A DNA stretch of 64,000 bases from Harmonia axyridis (taxonomy: Eukaryota; Arthropoda; Insecta; Coleoptera; Coccinellidae): positions 38,706,812 through 38,770,811 of the forward strand of contig NC_059502.1 of assembly GCF_914767665.1 (NCBI RefSeq). Reading direction: 5' to 3'. This document shows positions 29,850-38,866 of this stretch, in pieces. The notes below the pieces were generated by a model. That model saw only the letters and a list, made by a program, of their open reading frames with translations. It was not told the origin of the DNA and made no database searches. The first letter of the stretch is position 1, and every line of letters begins with the position of its first letter. The position numbers and the translations under genes were made by a program.

Positions 29850-31406
29850 CTACGAGCTGTATTTTTCTTCAGCGGGGGTCGTCTTCTTACTCAAAAAATA
29901 TACAGGATGCAGTTTAGAGTCAATTCTTGACCTTTGCATGAGACATGCACCATATCCATGCTTACTTGCATCAGTATGTAACTCCGTTGGTAGATCTCTC
30001 TGAAAAATGTGCAACACTGGATAGCAAGTAAGTAGATCTTTCAATTCTTGAAAAGATTTTCTTTGTGCTTCTTCAAATTTAAATGGCATGTCTTTTCTCA
30101 GCATATCACTCAATGGTTTTGCAATTATAGAATAAGATGGTATAAATTTCCTGAAATATCCAGTCAACCCAAGAAAAGATTGGAGTTGTTTCTCAGTTGT
30201 AGGTTCTGGAAATCGTTTGATCGCTACCGTTTTTTCTTCTGACGGTTGTATTTTACCATCTTCTATAAGGTATCCCAAGAACTGTACTTTTTCCTTCAAA
30301 AATTGACACTTCTTTTTCTTTATAATTAAACCGTAATCACGTGCAACATCTAAAACTATTCTCAATCTTTCTATTCCTTCATCTATCGTAGTACTAGGAA
30401 TAATGAGATCGTCCAAATAAAATATCACAATACCTTGTGTTGCTAGCTTTCTGTATATGTGATTTATAAATCGTTGAAAAACAGGTGGACTGTTTGACAA
30501 ACCGAACGGACATTTAAGAAATTCATACTGTCCATTATGGGTAACAAAAGAAGTATATTTGACGCTGCTCTCTTCTACATCTACATGAAAAAATCCATTC
30601 TTCAAATCGATCGTCGAAAAAATCTTTGCACCTTCTAACTTATCTAATACATCTTCTATCAAAGGTAAAGGGAATCTATCCTTTATGGTATTTTTGTTCA
30701 GCTTTCTGTAGTCACAGCATAATCTCATGGTACCATCTTTTTTATGTACAAGTACTATCGGGCTGGCAAAATCTGATGAACTTTCCCTGATGATTCCTTC
30801 TTTCAACCATTCTTCAAGTTGTTTTTCTACTTGTTCCTTTTCCGGTTGTGATAATCTTCGAGGTCCTTGGTATATTGGTTCTTCATCTTTGAGTATGATT
30901 TTCATCTTTATGTCAGTTGACTTCGTCTTTTCTGGTTTATAATCTTCAATAATGTGTTTAACTAACTGTCTGTGTTTTTCGTCGTTTATGTGATTCAAAT
31001 CAATTTCATCATCTATTTTCTCGTCTACTCTAATACTCATCAAGAAGTTATCTACTTTTTTGTGTACAATTATTCCATCTTCTCTTATGTTTACTTCTGC
31101 CTGTTTCAACAAATTACTTCCAACTATAACTTGGAAGTCAGAAGTCTCTTCGGGTATAATATAAAACAGTATATTAAATTCTTCACCGTCTATATTAACA
31201 TTTTTTCTGATGGAACCTATTGTTTCAACTCGATTTGCCCCTATCCCTTTGATTACATTCGTATCCTTTGAAATTGGATCTTCGCTAAAATACAATTCGT
31301 AAACGTCTTGTCTAATGGCGCTTATATCACTGCCGGTATCAAATAATGCTACTAATTTAATTTCGTCAAACGTCAATGTTATTGCATTTCGCGGTACTAT
31401 ATTCAT
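29850..31406 (-). pseudogene. pol: Protease, RT and start of RNase H, unit B
   Basis: Identical to unit A except for two replacements that I see. Cys to Phe occurs just before the protease DTGSD motif (codon changed at 31342). Asn to Asp occurs in the RNase H lead-in (29996, IFQRDLP against IFQRNLP). The YLDD box is intact. The in-frame TGA upstream and the TAG downstream are shared with unit A. Confidence 0.87.
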
Positions 31407-31439
31407 AGTATTTACCTTTTTAGAAGTTTGAGTCTGTTG

Positions 31440-31937
31440 TCAAATTTTGTCAGGACAGTTCGATGATAAATGACCAAATTTCTTACAACTGAAACATTTC
31501 ACGCCTCTACTTCTGTCTGGACACTCTTTGGATTTATGACCGTGGGTTCCGCAATTATAACAAAGTTCTTGCTTTTCATTCCTATTCTGATAACTGATTT
31601 TTTCTCTATATACCTTCTTAAATTCATTTTTTCCCTCATGTCTCATACCGTCTCTTTTGATCTTGAAAGGTTTAATATCTCTTACAGGTTGTTTCTTGGA
31701 AATAGTTTCATAGAGTTTCACTTTTTCTTTGAATTCTTGAAATTTTCTGGCACCATACAATATAACTTTATTTGATGATTCGTCTTGTATCCCGTCTATG
31801 ATGTATTGAATGATAACTTCATCTTCTATATTAGCTCGACTAGCTATTTCCCTCATGATCAATACATATTCTTGAACATTTTCGTCATGTCTTTTCCTTC
31901 TAAACATCAAAATTTTATGTATTTGTGCGCTGTTCAC
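31440..31937 (-). pseudogene. gag: Gag C-terminal part with CCHC knuckles, unit B
   Basis: Its translation is identical to unit A 25924-26421, with two CCHC motifs and the TGA that separates gag from pol in frame. Confidence 0.85.
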
Positions 31938-31944
31938 CTTGACT

Positions 31945-32694
31945 TCAAACTCCTGAATCTTCTCTTCTCTTCAAAATACTCCAAGTTCTAATACCTTTTT
32001 GAGACTGTATAAATAGTTTAGCGAGACCTTTCAAAGATTTCTTTGCGAATATTAACTTTTGCAAGTCATTCCATCCCGTCACTTCTGCAATTTCTTCGAA
32101 ATCCTCGATCCACTTTTCTATTGGATAATCTTCTTTTCCGTCAAATGACCTAATACTATCTTCTACGTCTCGAAAAGTCAATGAAAAACTCTCTTTTTCC
32201 ATAATTTTTCGTCTATTGAATTTGTCATGTCTTGAGGAATATTTTTCTACGTCACTGTTTTCATTCTCGTCGTCAGTGTTTTCCGTCTCGTCGTCAGTGT
32301 TTTCCGTCTCGTCGTCATTTTCGTCATCTCTCTCCGATTCATCATTTTGTTCAAAGCCATATTCGAATTTTGTTAAAAATGAGCATATACGATCGATAAT
32401 TACGTCATCGGTTCCACTATAATCCAAGCCAAGCATATTGGAAACGGTTATCAGGTCTGGGAGTTTGAGTTGTTTATAAACGTCTTGTACTTTGGTTAAG
32501 TGTTCGTCTGAGTTTTTGTCCCATCCAAAACCCGAAAATTTACGTAGCGCTCTACGGACCTTTCGCGGTTCGCCTTCATCACCGAAACAAATAAAATGCA
32601 ATGCTTTGACAGCAGATAATTTCGCAGTGGATATTTGATTTTCAATTATTGTTTTATCGCCTAAAGTTGACATTTTTAATAGTATATTACTCAA
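31945..32694 (-). pseudogene. gag: Gag N-terminal part, unit B
   Basis: Its translation is identical to unit A 26429-27178, with the same acidic repeats and the same frame slip after SILKRR. Confidence 0.8.
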
Positions 32695-33248
32695 TCAATA
32701 TTCAATGAAATACTGAAAATTCAAATGAACGAAAACAGCCAAATTAAAACAGAAAACTCTAAAATCAATACTAATTCGATTATGCTATCTCAACTTAAAA
32801 TTATCAAAAATTCGAACTAATAGCGAACGTTAAATGGCTGTATATTCTCACAAAATAAATCAAATCAATAATCACAAATATCAACAATGTTCAAATGCAA
32901 TTTCAAAATTCAAAAATGTTAAAAAATAAATATAAAGTCTCTTCTTTGGTCGTCTTCTTCAACAAGCCTCGCAATATGGAAATTGGAAAGATAAACGTCC
33001 TACCTTGAAAGTCTGCATACAATTTTACCATTCATCCTCTGATTACTTCGGAAAATTGATCTCGTTTCGGTCCTTTCGTCTACTGGATCAAAACTCACTC
33101 GTCTACACCTTCGGTACTGGCTTCTTCCGTATTCCCAATTGTTGATTGACTCACTGGCAATTTTCCCTCTTCCCAAATTCTGGACACTTCTACGTCGATT
33201 TCGATGTCTTCTCCAAATGATTCTTCAAAATATTTGGTTCTCTTCCTC

Positions 33249-33459
33249 TATCCCGGACAATGTAGGGGTTCACTTCTTTTATCTCGGACAATGAAGGGGT
33301 TTTCCACTTTTATCCCGTCGATGAAGATGTTTTTCACAATCCCGGACAATGTAGATAGGGCTTCCTTCTTCTTCGATCCCGGACGATGTAGGGGTTTTTC
33401 ACTTCTATCCCGGACGAGGTAGGGGTACTTCTTCTTCTTGGATCCCGGACAGGCCCCCA
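33249..33459 (-). repeat. Array of primer-binding-site-like units in the leader, unit B
   Basis: A copy of the array at 27733-27943, displaced by 5516 bases. The true primer binding site is at 33442-33459. Confidence 0.75.
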
Positions 33460-33462
33460 AAA

Positions 33463-33868
33463 TGTAGGGTTTTTATATCGTTGTCTAGGGGTTTATATAT
33501 AAAGGCCGCCGGAACTTAACTATTATTTATTTACACTTTGTACAATCTTCGTCAATTGAATGTACAGCCACTGAACTTTCGTCTATTGTCTATCGAAGCT
33601 ATTTCATTCCGTCTAACTGTTAATAGTCTAATTATCGAATTATTCGCGTTGATCCGTCTATATCTAACTTCGAATTATCTTACTCGCTGCGTCTACTATT
33701 TTACGTCGAACTCTATGCGTCTGTCACGTCGAATTCTTTCACCTTTTCCCCTTACGTCCTCCTATATCGATAAATCTGCATAGGGCAACCTTTTAGGGTC
33801 GATCGTGTAGTTCTCGTTTCATAAAGTCAGTAGCGTATCATTCAGTCGGGTGTTAAGAATTTGGATCC

Positions 33869-33872
<4 letters not shown>
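33463..33872 (-). repeat. LTR 3 (5'-most on coding strand)
   Basis: 410 bp, with one difference noticed from LTRs 1 and 2 at 33605 (C for T). It runs directly into (TA)n at 33873. Confidence 0.95.

Positions 33873-33920
<48 letters not shown>
33873..33920. repeat. (TA)n microsatellite
   Basis: It separates LTR 3 of the tandem Gypsy element from the 3' end of the minus-strand PLE. Confidence 0.95.
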
Positions 33921-33924
<4 letters not shown>

Positions 33925-33988
33925 TAAGTATGATAAGGGGTGTGGGAAAATTGATAAGTGTTATAATTTCACTCTTCTTTATTTCATT

Positions 33989-34030
33989 TAGTCGACGTTT
34001 CGATCCCGATGGGGACCTTCTTCAGGACTC
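33989..34030 (-). ncRNA. Hammerhead-ribozyme-like motif, left-arm PLE
   Basis: Same motif as at 7907: core CTGAAGA and GAAA, stem II GGTCCC/GGGATC, stem I AGTC/GACT. It lies about 440 bases downstream of the ORF stop, near the 3' end of the element. Confidence 0.6.
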
Positions 34031-34465
34031 TACAATAGCAATAGAAAACAGTCAAAAACATGGCAACCACAAAACATGTAAAAATAGTACATACCGAAAT
34101 ACAGAGTTGTAAAGATCTTATTTGAACACAAATCAATAGCTCTCAAGAAAGCAATGAACAAGAACATCAACAAATTTAGCGAAAAAAGATCTGATATTTC
34201 GTTGGCACAAGAGTAGAAATCAATTATCATATGTAAATAAGGTAAACAGAATAATCAACAAAATGAGAGGTTGTCAAAAATGTTGTCAATCAGACTTGCC
34301 ACAGAATACACGCACATGACAAATGAAACATAGAATAGCATTAAATCACACCTGGTCGCAGTAATTCACTCTCACCGAACTCAGAACAAATGCGATTATT
34401 GAAAGACTCCATGAACCGAATCCAATCCCCTCTCACAGAAATAGTCCGGAACATAGATTTCATTA

Positions 34466-36997
34466 TTACGTTATCACGACTGTAGAACTTGTGGAAATAT
34501 TCATTCCATTTGATCCATTCAACTCACTGCCACCAAACTGGTCATAATGAATCAAATAAGTATAGATGGAGCTAATATTGTTTACATCCCTTCTGTAATT
34601 CATGGAACAAGTGTGGCGTTTAATATGGTACATCTCTAAGAAACATCTTTTCTTTCCACTAACTGCACATTCAAGAATTTTGGTGGAATCATAATCCATT
34701 GGGTGATCTTTGTCCCGGGTATGGTCTGCTAGGGCACAAATCTTATTTGGATTCTTGATGTCGCTCTTGTGTTGAGCAATCCTTCTCTTCAAAAGCTGAG
34801 ATGTCTGACCAATATACACCTCACTACATATTGAACATGGAATACAATATACCACACCACTCATATTATCAACAGTCATCCTATCTTTCACTCGACTGTA
34901 TAGTCTGTCAATTTTAAAATAAGATTTCGGAATCAATTTAATTTGTGTGGTCTTTAGGAGGTTAATTAATGCATTAGTCATACCATTTATTAGGGGAATA
35001 GAAGAGTAAAGAATTCTATCTACGTTCTCAGTGTCCACAGTGGTGGATGCGCCCCTCTCACCATTCGTTGGCTGTCTCGAAGGAGTGGTATTGTATATCA
35101 ATCTGGACAACAACCTCTTTGGGTATCCATTCTCTAGCATCAATTGTAACAATAACCTCAGATTCTGCCGCCTTAGACTTGGATGGGCAACTTTTTCGAT
35201 GCGATTCTTCAATCCTAAAATCATGTTTACCTTTTGTCCATGTGGATGATTGGAAAAATAGTGTAAGTATCTCCCTGAACTTGTTGGCTTTCGATACCAA
35301 TCCAGAATCAGCCTATTTTCCGGTGTTCGAATCACCCTTGTATCCAGGAATGGGACACCACTCGCTGTTTCTTCCTCCAACGTAAACTGTATACTTTCAT
35401 GTTCACTGTTAAACCTGTTTAGAACGAAAGCAACCTGGTCTTTAGGTACAGCACATATTAGATCATCAACATATTTCTTGATGAAAGGAATGTGAAAAGG
35501 AATGCTAACAAGAATGCAGTCCAGAAGGAAATCCATTACTACTTCAGCAATGGACGGACTGAAGTTGGAACCCATAGGGGAACCGAGCACCTGTTTGAAG
35601 AACCTACCATTAAAAAGAAAATAGTTAGAAGAAAACAGGAACTTAATGGCATATATGAATTCTTCTTTTGGTAGACTAGTGTGGTTTTTGATAGTATCCC
35701 ACTTGTTCTCAACAGCTGAGACTGCCAACTCTACAGGAATGTTGGTGAAAAGAGATACAACGTCCAGGCTGATCAGGACATAATCAACAGGTAACTGGAA
35801 ACCATTCACACATTGGGCAAAAGCAAAGGAATCTTCAATAAAATATCTACTTCTGGTGGAAGAAAGATATTTAGACAGGATGTCTGAAACAAAAACTGAC
35901 AGTTTGGAAGTGGGGGTGTTGACAGATGATATTATTGGTCTCAAGGCAAGAATGGGTTTGTGGATTTTTGGTAAACCGTAGAATCTAGCGGGAACTGAAT
36001 TATAAATGTACAGTAATTTACCTTGTACTTGTGTTATGTGGCCCCCACTGACCCATCGCTTAATCAATGCATTACATTTACCTTGTATTGTAATGGTTGG
36101 ATCTCTGTTAGGAAGAAGTTGGTAATATTGTTCATTGAGCAAAATTGTGTTGGAGAGCTCTATGTACTGATCCTTATCCATCAATACCGTAACATTGCCT
36201 TTATCAGCCTGTAACACAAGCAATTCTTGATGTTGACTTAGGTACCTCTTACAGTGGTAAAATTCTCTCTGGAAAACATTATTAGTCCTTTTTCCAGGTT
36301 TGATGTAGTTGGTTATAATATTAGCAGCTTGGGAACGTTTGATGTTCTTCCCCTCATCTGACAGTCTATCATTAAGGTCTATAATGCTCTCTACATCTGC
36401 CAACAGTCCCGACATGGAAACCTCCTTCAAAGGAATATCAATGCCGAATCTGGGGCCCAGTGCTAGGAATTTCAATATTCTATCTGGTATAATCACAGAA
36501 CTAACATTCCTAACCCACCTTTCTTGTGGTTCTACTCTCTTTAGAAGTTCATCCGATAGAGCTCTCACCTTCATCAGATTTCTCTCCTTGATAGCAGCAA
36601 ATTCTCTTCTGTACCTTCTGGACTGGTAAGATTCAAAACGAATTAGCATCTCTGGTGGAAGCAACCCCTCCAAGATCTGCCACAACCTGGAAGACTCACA
36701 CTCCATTCTTCCTATCCTGGTCACAGTCACAGTGATCTCAAATTGAAGAACGAGACGCCTTGATTTCTCCAACATAGCTTGAACCTGTCTGGACGAACCT
36801 GAATCACTTGCTGAGCTGAACAAATAATTCATATTGCTGGAAATATGTTTGGGAAGTAAACCCTGTCTTTTGCATTCCAAAAGGAACACTCTTCGGTTTC
36901 TATAGGATGCCAGTTTCATATTGTACGAAGACCATGACTTCAACGCCTCATATGCTACTCTTCCATAGTTGTTTCTTACTTCTGCATAAAACCCCAT
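34466..36997 (-). CDS. PLE polyprotein: reverse transcriptase and GIY-YIG endonuclease (left arm)
   Basis: The 843-residue protein has an N-terminal helical domain (1-240) and a Penelope-type RT. RT motifs are ADKGNVTVLMDKDQ, RFYGLPKIHKP, SLDVVSLFTNIP (D412), GSPMGSNFSPSIAE and YVDD at 509-512. The endonuclease spans about 712-805, with VVYCIPC, EVYIGQTSQ, LKRRIAQH, a Glu in CFLEMYH and SMNYRRD. The Cys pair before the YIG motif is typical of PLE endonucleases. There are no stops, so it is potentially active. It differs from the right-arm protein at only two places that I see: Ile for Val in KTTQ(I/V)KL, and the C-terminal STVVIT against STVGIT. It would nick DNA and prime reverse transcription. 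Confidence 0.93.
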   Translation of the reverse strand: MGFYAEVRNNYGRVAYEALKSWSSYNMKLASYRNRRVFLLECKRQGLLPKHISSNMNYLFSSASDSGSSRQVQAMLEKSRRLVLQFEITVTVTRIGRMECESSRLWQILEGLLPPEMLIRFESYQSRRYRREFAAIKERNLMKVRALSDELLKRVEPQERWVRNVSSVIIPDRILKFLALGPRFGIDIPLKEVSMSGLLADVESIIDLNDRLSDEGKNIKRSQAANIITNYIKPGKRTNNVFQREFYHCKRYLSQHQELLVLQADKGNVTVLMDKDQYIELSNTILLNEQYYQLLPNRDPTITIQGKCNALIKRWVSGGHITQVQGKLLYIYNSVPARFYGLPKIHKPILALRPIISSVNTPTSKLSVFVSDILSKYLSSTRSRYFIEDSFAFAQCVNGFQLPVDYVLISLDVVSLFTNIPVELAVSAVENKWDTIKNHTSLPKEEFIYAIKFLFSSNYFLFNGRFFKQVLGSPMGSNFSPSIAEVVMDFLLDCILVSIPFHIPFIKKYVDDLICAVPKDQVAFVLNRFNSEHESIQFTLEEETASGVPFLDTRVIRTPENRLILDWYRKPTSSGRYLHYFSNHPHGQKVNMILGLKNRIEKVAHPSLRRQNLRLLLQLMLENGYPKRLLSRLIYNTTPSRQPTNGERGASTTVDTENVDRILYSSIPLINGMTNALINLLKTTQIKLIPKSYFKIDRLYSRVKDRMTVDNMSGVVYCIPCSICSEVYIGQTSQLLKRRIAQHKSDIKNPNKICALADHTRDKDHPMDYDSTKILECAVSGKKRCFLEMYHIKRHTCSMNYRRDVNNISSIYTYLIHYDQFGGSELNGSNGMNISTSSTVVIT

Positions 36998-37036
36998 GCT
37001 TAAATATCAACAATTTTAATTCCCAATATACAACAA

Positions 37037-37626
37037 TAGTTATAAGTATGATAAGGGGTGTGGGAAAATTGATAAGTGTTATAATTTCACTCTTCTTTAT
37101 TTCATTTAGTCGACGTTTCGATCCCGATGGGGACCTTCTTCAGGACTCTACAATAGCAATAGAAAACAGTCAAAAACATGGCAACCACAAAACATGTAAA
37201 AATAGTACATACCGAAATACAGAGTTGTAAAGATCTTATTTGAACACAAATCAATAGCTCTCAAGAAAGCAATGAACAAGAACATCAACAAATTTAGCGA
37301 AAAAAGATCTGATATTTCGTTGGCACAAGAGTAGAAATCAATTATCATATGTAAATAAGGTAAACAGAATAATCAACAAAATGAGAGGTTGTCAAAAATG
37401 TTGTCAACCAGACTTGCCACAGAATACACGCACATGACAAATGAAACATAGAATAGCATTAAATCACACCTGGTCGCAGTAATTCACTCTCACCGAACTC
37501 AGAACAAATGCGATTATTGAAAGACTCCATGAACCGAATCCAATCCCCTCTCACAGAAATAGTCCGGAACATAGATTTCATTATTACGTTATCCCGACTG
37601 TAGAACTTGTGGAAATATTCATTCCA
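37037..37626 (-). mobile_element. PLE 3'-region copy (pLTR) upstream of the left-arm unit
   Basis: A minus-strand duplicate of the PLE 3' end, covering the last dozen codons, the 3' UTR and the hammerhead-like motif. It matches 33937-34508 with a few substitutions. It ends at 37626, where orientation flips; the three bases CCA (37624-37626) fit both sides of the junction. Confidence 0.85.
37107..37149 (-). ncRNA. Hammerhead-ribozyme-like motif in the PLE pLTR
   Basis: A third copy of the family A motif on the minus strand, in the tandem partial copy upstream of the intact unit. With the copy at 33989 the two would bracket a full unit, the arrangement expected if the motifs process unit-length RNA. 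Confidence 0.6.
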
Positions 37627-38280
37627 AAGAGGTTGTTGTCCAGATTGATATACAATACCACTCCTTCGAGACAGCCAACGAATGGTGAGAGGGGCGCATC
37701 CACCACTGTGGACACTGAGAACGTAGATAGAATTCTTTACTCTTCTATTCCCCTAATAAATGGTATGACTAATGCATTAATTAACCTCCTAAAGACCACA
37801 CAAATTAAATTGATTCCGAAATCTTATTTTAAAATTGACAGACTATACAGTCGAGTGAAAGATAGGATGACTGTTGATAATATGAGTGGTGTGGTATATT
37901 GTATTCCATGTTCAATATGTAGTGAGGTGTATATTGGTCAGACATCTCAGCTTTTGAAGAGAAGGATTGCTCAACACAAGAGCGACATCAAGAATCCAAA
38001 TAAGATTTGTGCCCTAGCAGACCATACCCGGGACAAAGATCACCCAATGGATTATGATTCCACCAAAATTCTTGAATGTGCAGTTAGTGGAAAGAAAAGA
38101 TGTTTCTTAGAGATGTACCATATTAAACGCCACACTTGTTCCATGAATTACAGAAGGGATGTAAACAATATTAGCTCCATCTATACTTATTTGATTCATT
38201 ATGACCAGTTTGGTGGCAGTGAGTTGAATGGATCAAATGGAATGAATATTTCCACAAGTTCTACAGTCGGGATAACGTAA
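37624..38280 (+). pseudogene. PLE GIY-YIG endonuclease fragment
   Basis: It holds the codons for the protein's C-terminal 218 residues (from KRLLSRLIYN), with the complete GIY-YIG endonuclease and no RT. The open frame extends about five codons leftward into inverted sequence, which are not native. It has no start of its own. Confidence 0.85.
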
Positions 38281-38716
38281 TAATGAAATCTATGTTCCGG
38301 ACTATTTCTGTGAGAGGGGATTGGATTCGGTTCATGGAGTCTTTCAATAATCGCATTTGTTCTGAGTTCGGTGAGAGTGAATTACTGCGACCAGGTGTGA
38401 TTTAATGCTATTCTATGTTTCATTTGTCATGTGCGTGTATTCTGTGGCAAGTCTGGTTGACAACATTTTTGACAACCTCTCATTTTGTTGATTATTCTGT
38501 TTACCTTATTTACATATGATAATTGATTTCTACTCTTGTGCCAACGAAATATCAGATCTTTTTTCGCTAAATTTGTTGATGTTCTTGTTCATTGCTTTCT
38601 TGAGAGCTATTGATTTGTGTTCAAATAAGATCTTTACAACTCTGTATTTCGGTATGTACTATTTTTACATGTTTTGTGGTTGCCATGTTTTTGACTGTTT
38701 TCTATTGCTATTGTAG

Positions 38717-38757
38717 AGTCCTGAAGAAGGTCCCCATCGGGATCGAAACGTCGACTA
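38717..38757 (+). ncRNA. Hammerhead-ribozyme-like motif in right pLTR
   Basis: The plus-strand copy of the family A motif: AGTC, CTGAAGA, A, GGTCCC-CATC-GGGATC, GAAA, CGTC, GACT. It lies about 110 bases before the ATG of the intact right-arm ORF. Confidence 0.6.
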
Positions 38758-38866
38758 AATGAAATAAAGAAGAGTGAAATTATAACACTTATCAATTTTC
38801 CCACACCCCTTATCATACTTATAACTATTGTTGTATATTGGGAATTAAAATTGTTGATATTTAAGC

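Larger units (their letters stand above)
22431..33872 (-). mobile_element. Tandem Gypsy element: three LTRs, two internal regions
   Basis: LTRs of 410 bp start at 22431, 27947 and 33463, an exact 5516-bp period. Two internal regions lie between them, with (TA)n on both outer sides. Coding is on the minus strand in the order gag, protease, RT, RNase H, integrase. I noticed only three base differences between units (25826/31342, 24480/29996, and 33605 against the other LTRs). The form is that expected from LTR-LTR unequal recombination or from insertion of a two-unit molecule. Assembly duplication is possible. Confidence 0.9.
33921..37020 (-). mobile_element. Penelope-like element family A, intact copy (left arm)
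   Basis: A minus-strand unit with an intact 843-codon ORF, about 540 bases of 3' sequence containing the hammerhead-like motif, and a (TA)n at its 3' end. Upstream it is joined through AATTAAAATTGTTGATAT to another copy of the PLE 3' region (37037-37626). This is the tandem partial-copy structure typical of PLEs (a so-called pLTR). Confidence 0.92.
37624..38840 (+). mobile_element. PLE partial copy (pLTR) upstream of the right-arm unit
   Basis: The plus-strand duplicate of the PLE from residue about 627 to the 3' end, identical by eye to 40742-41956. It is joined head-to-tail to the intact right-arm unit and head-to-head to the left-arm pLTR. It forms the 0.6-kb asymmetric centre of the large inverted repeat. 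Confidence 0.88.

Noticed and set aside
22431..33872. A solo-LTR array or satellite
   Set aside because: Full internal regions with gag and pol lie between the LTRs, so it is a tandem retrotransposon.
37609..37623. Alternative start of a short PLE protein at 37609
   Set aside because: These codons come from inverted 3' sequence across the palindrome junction and are not native.
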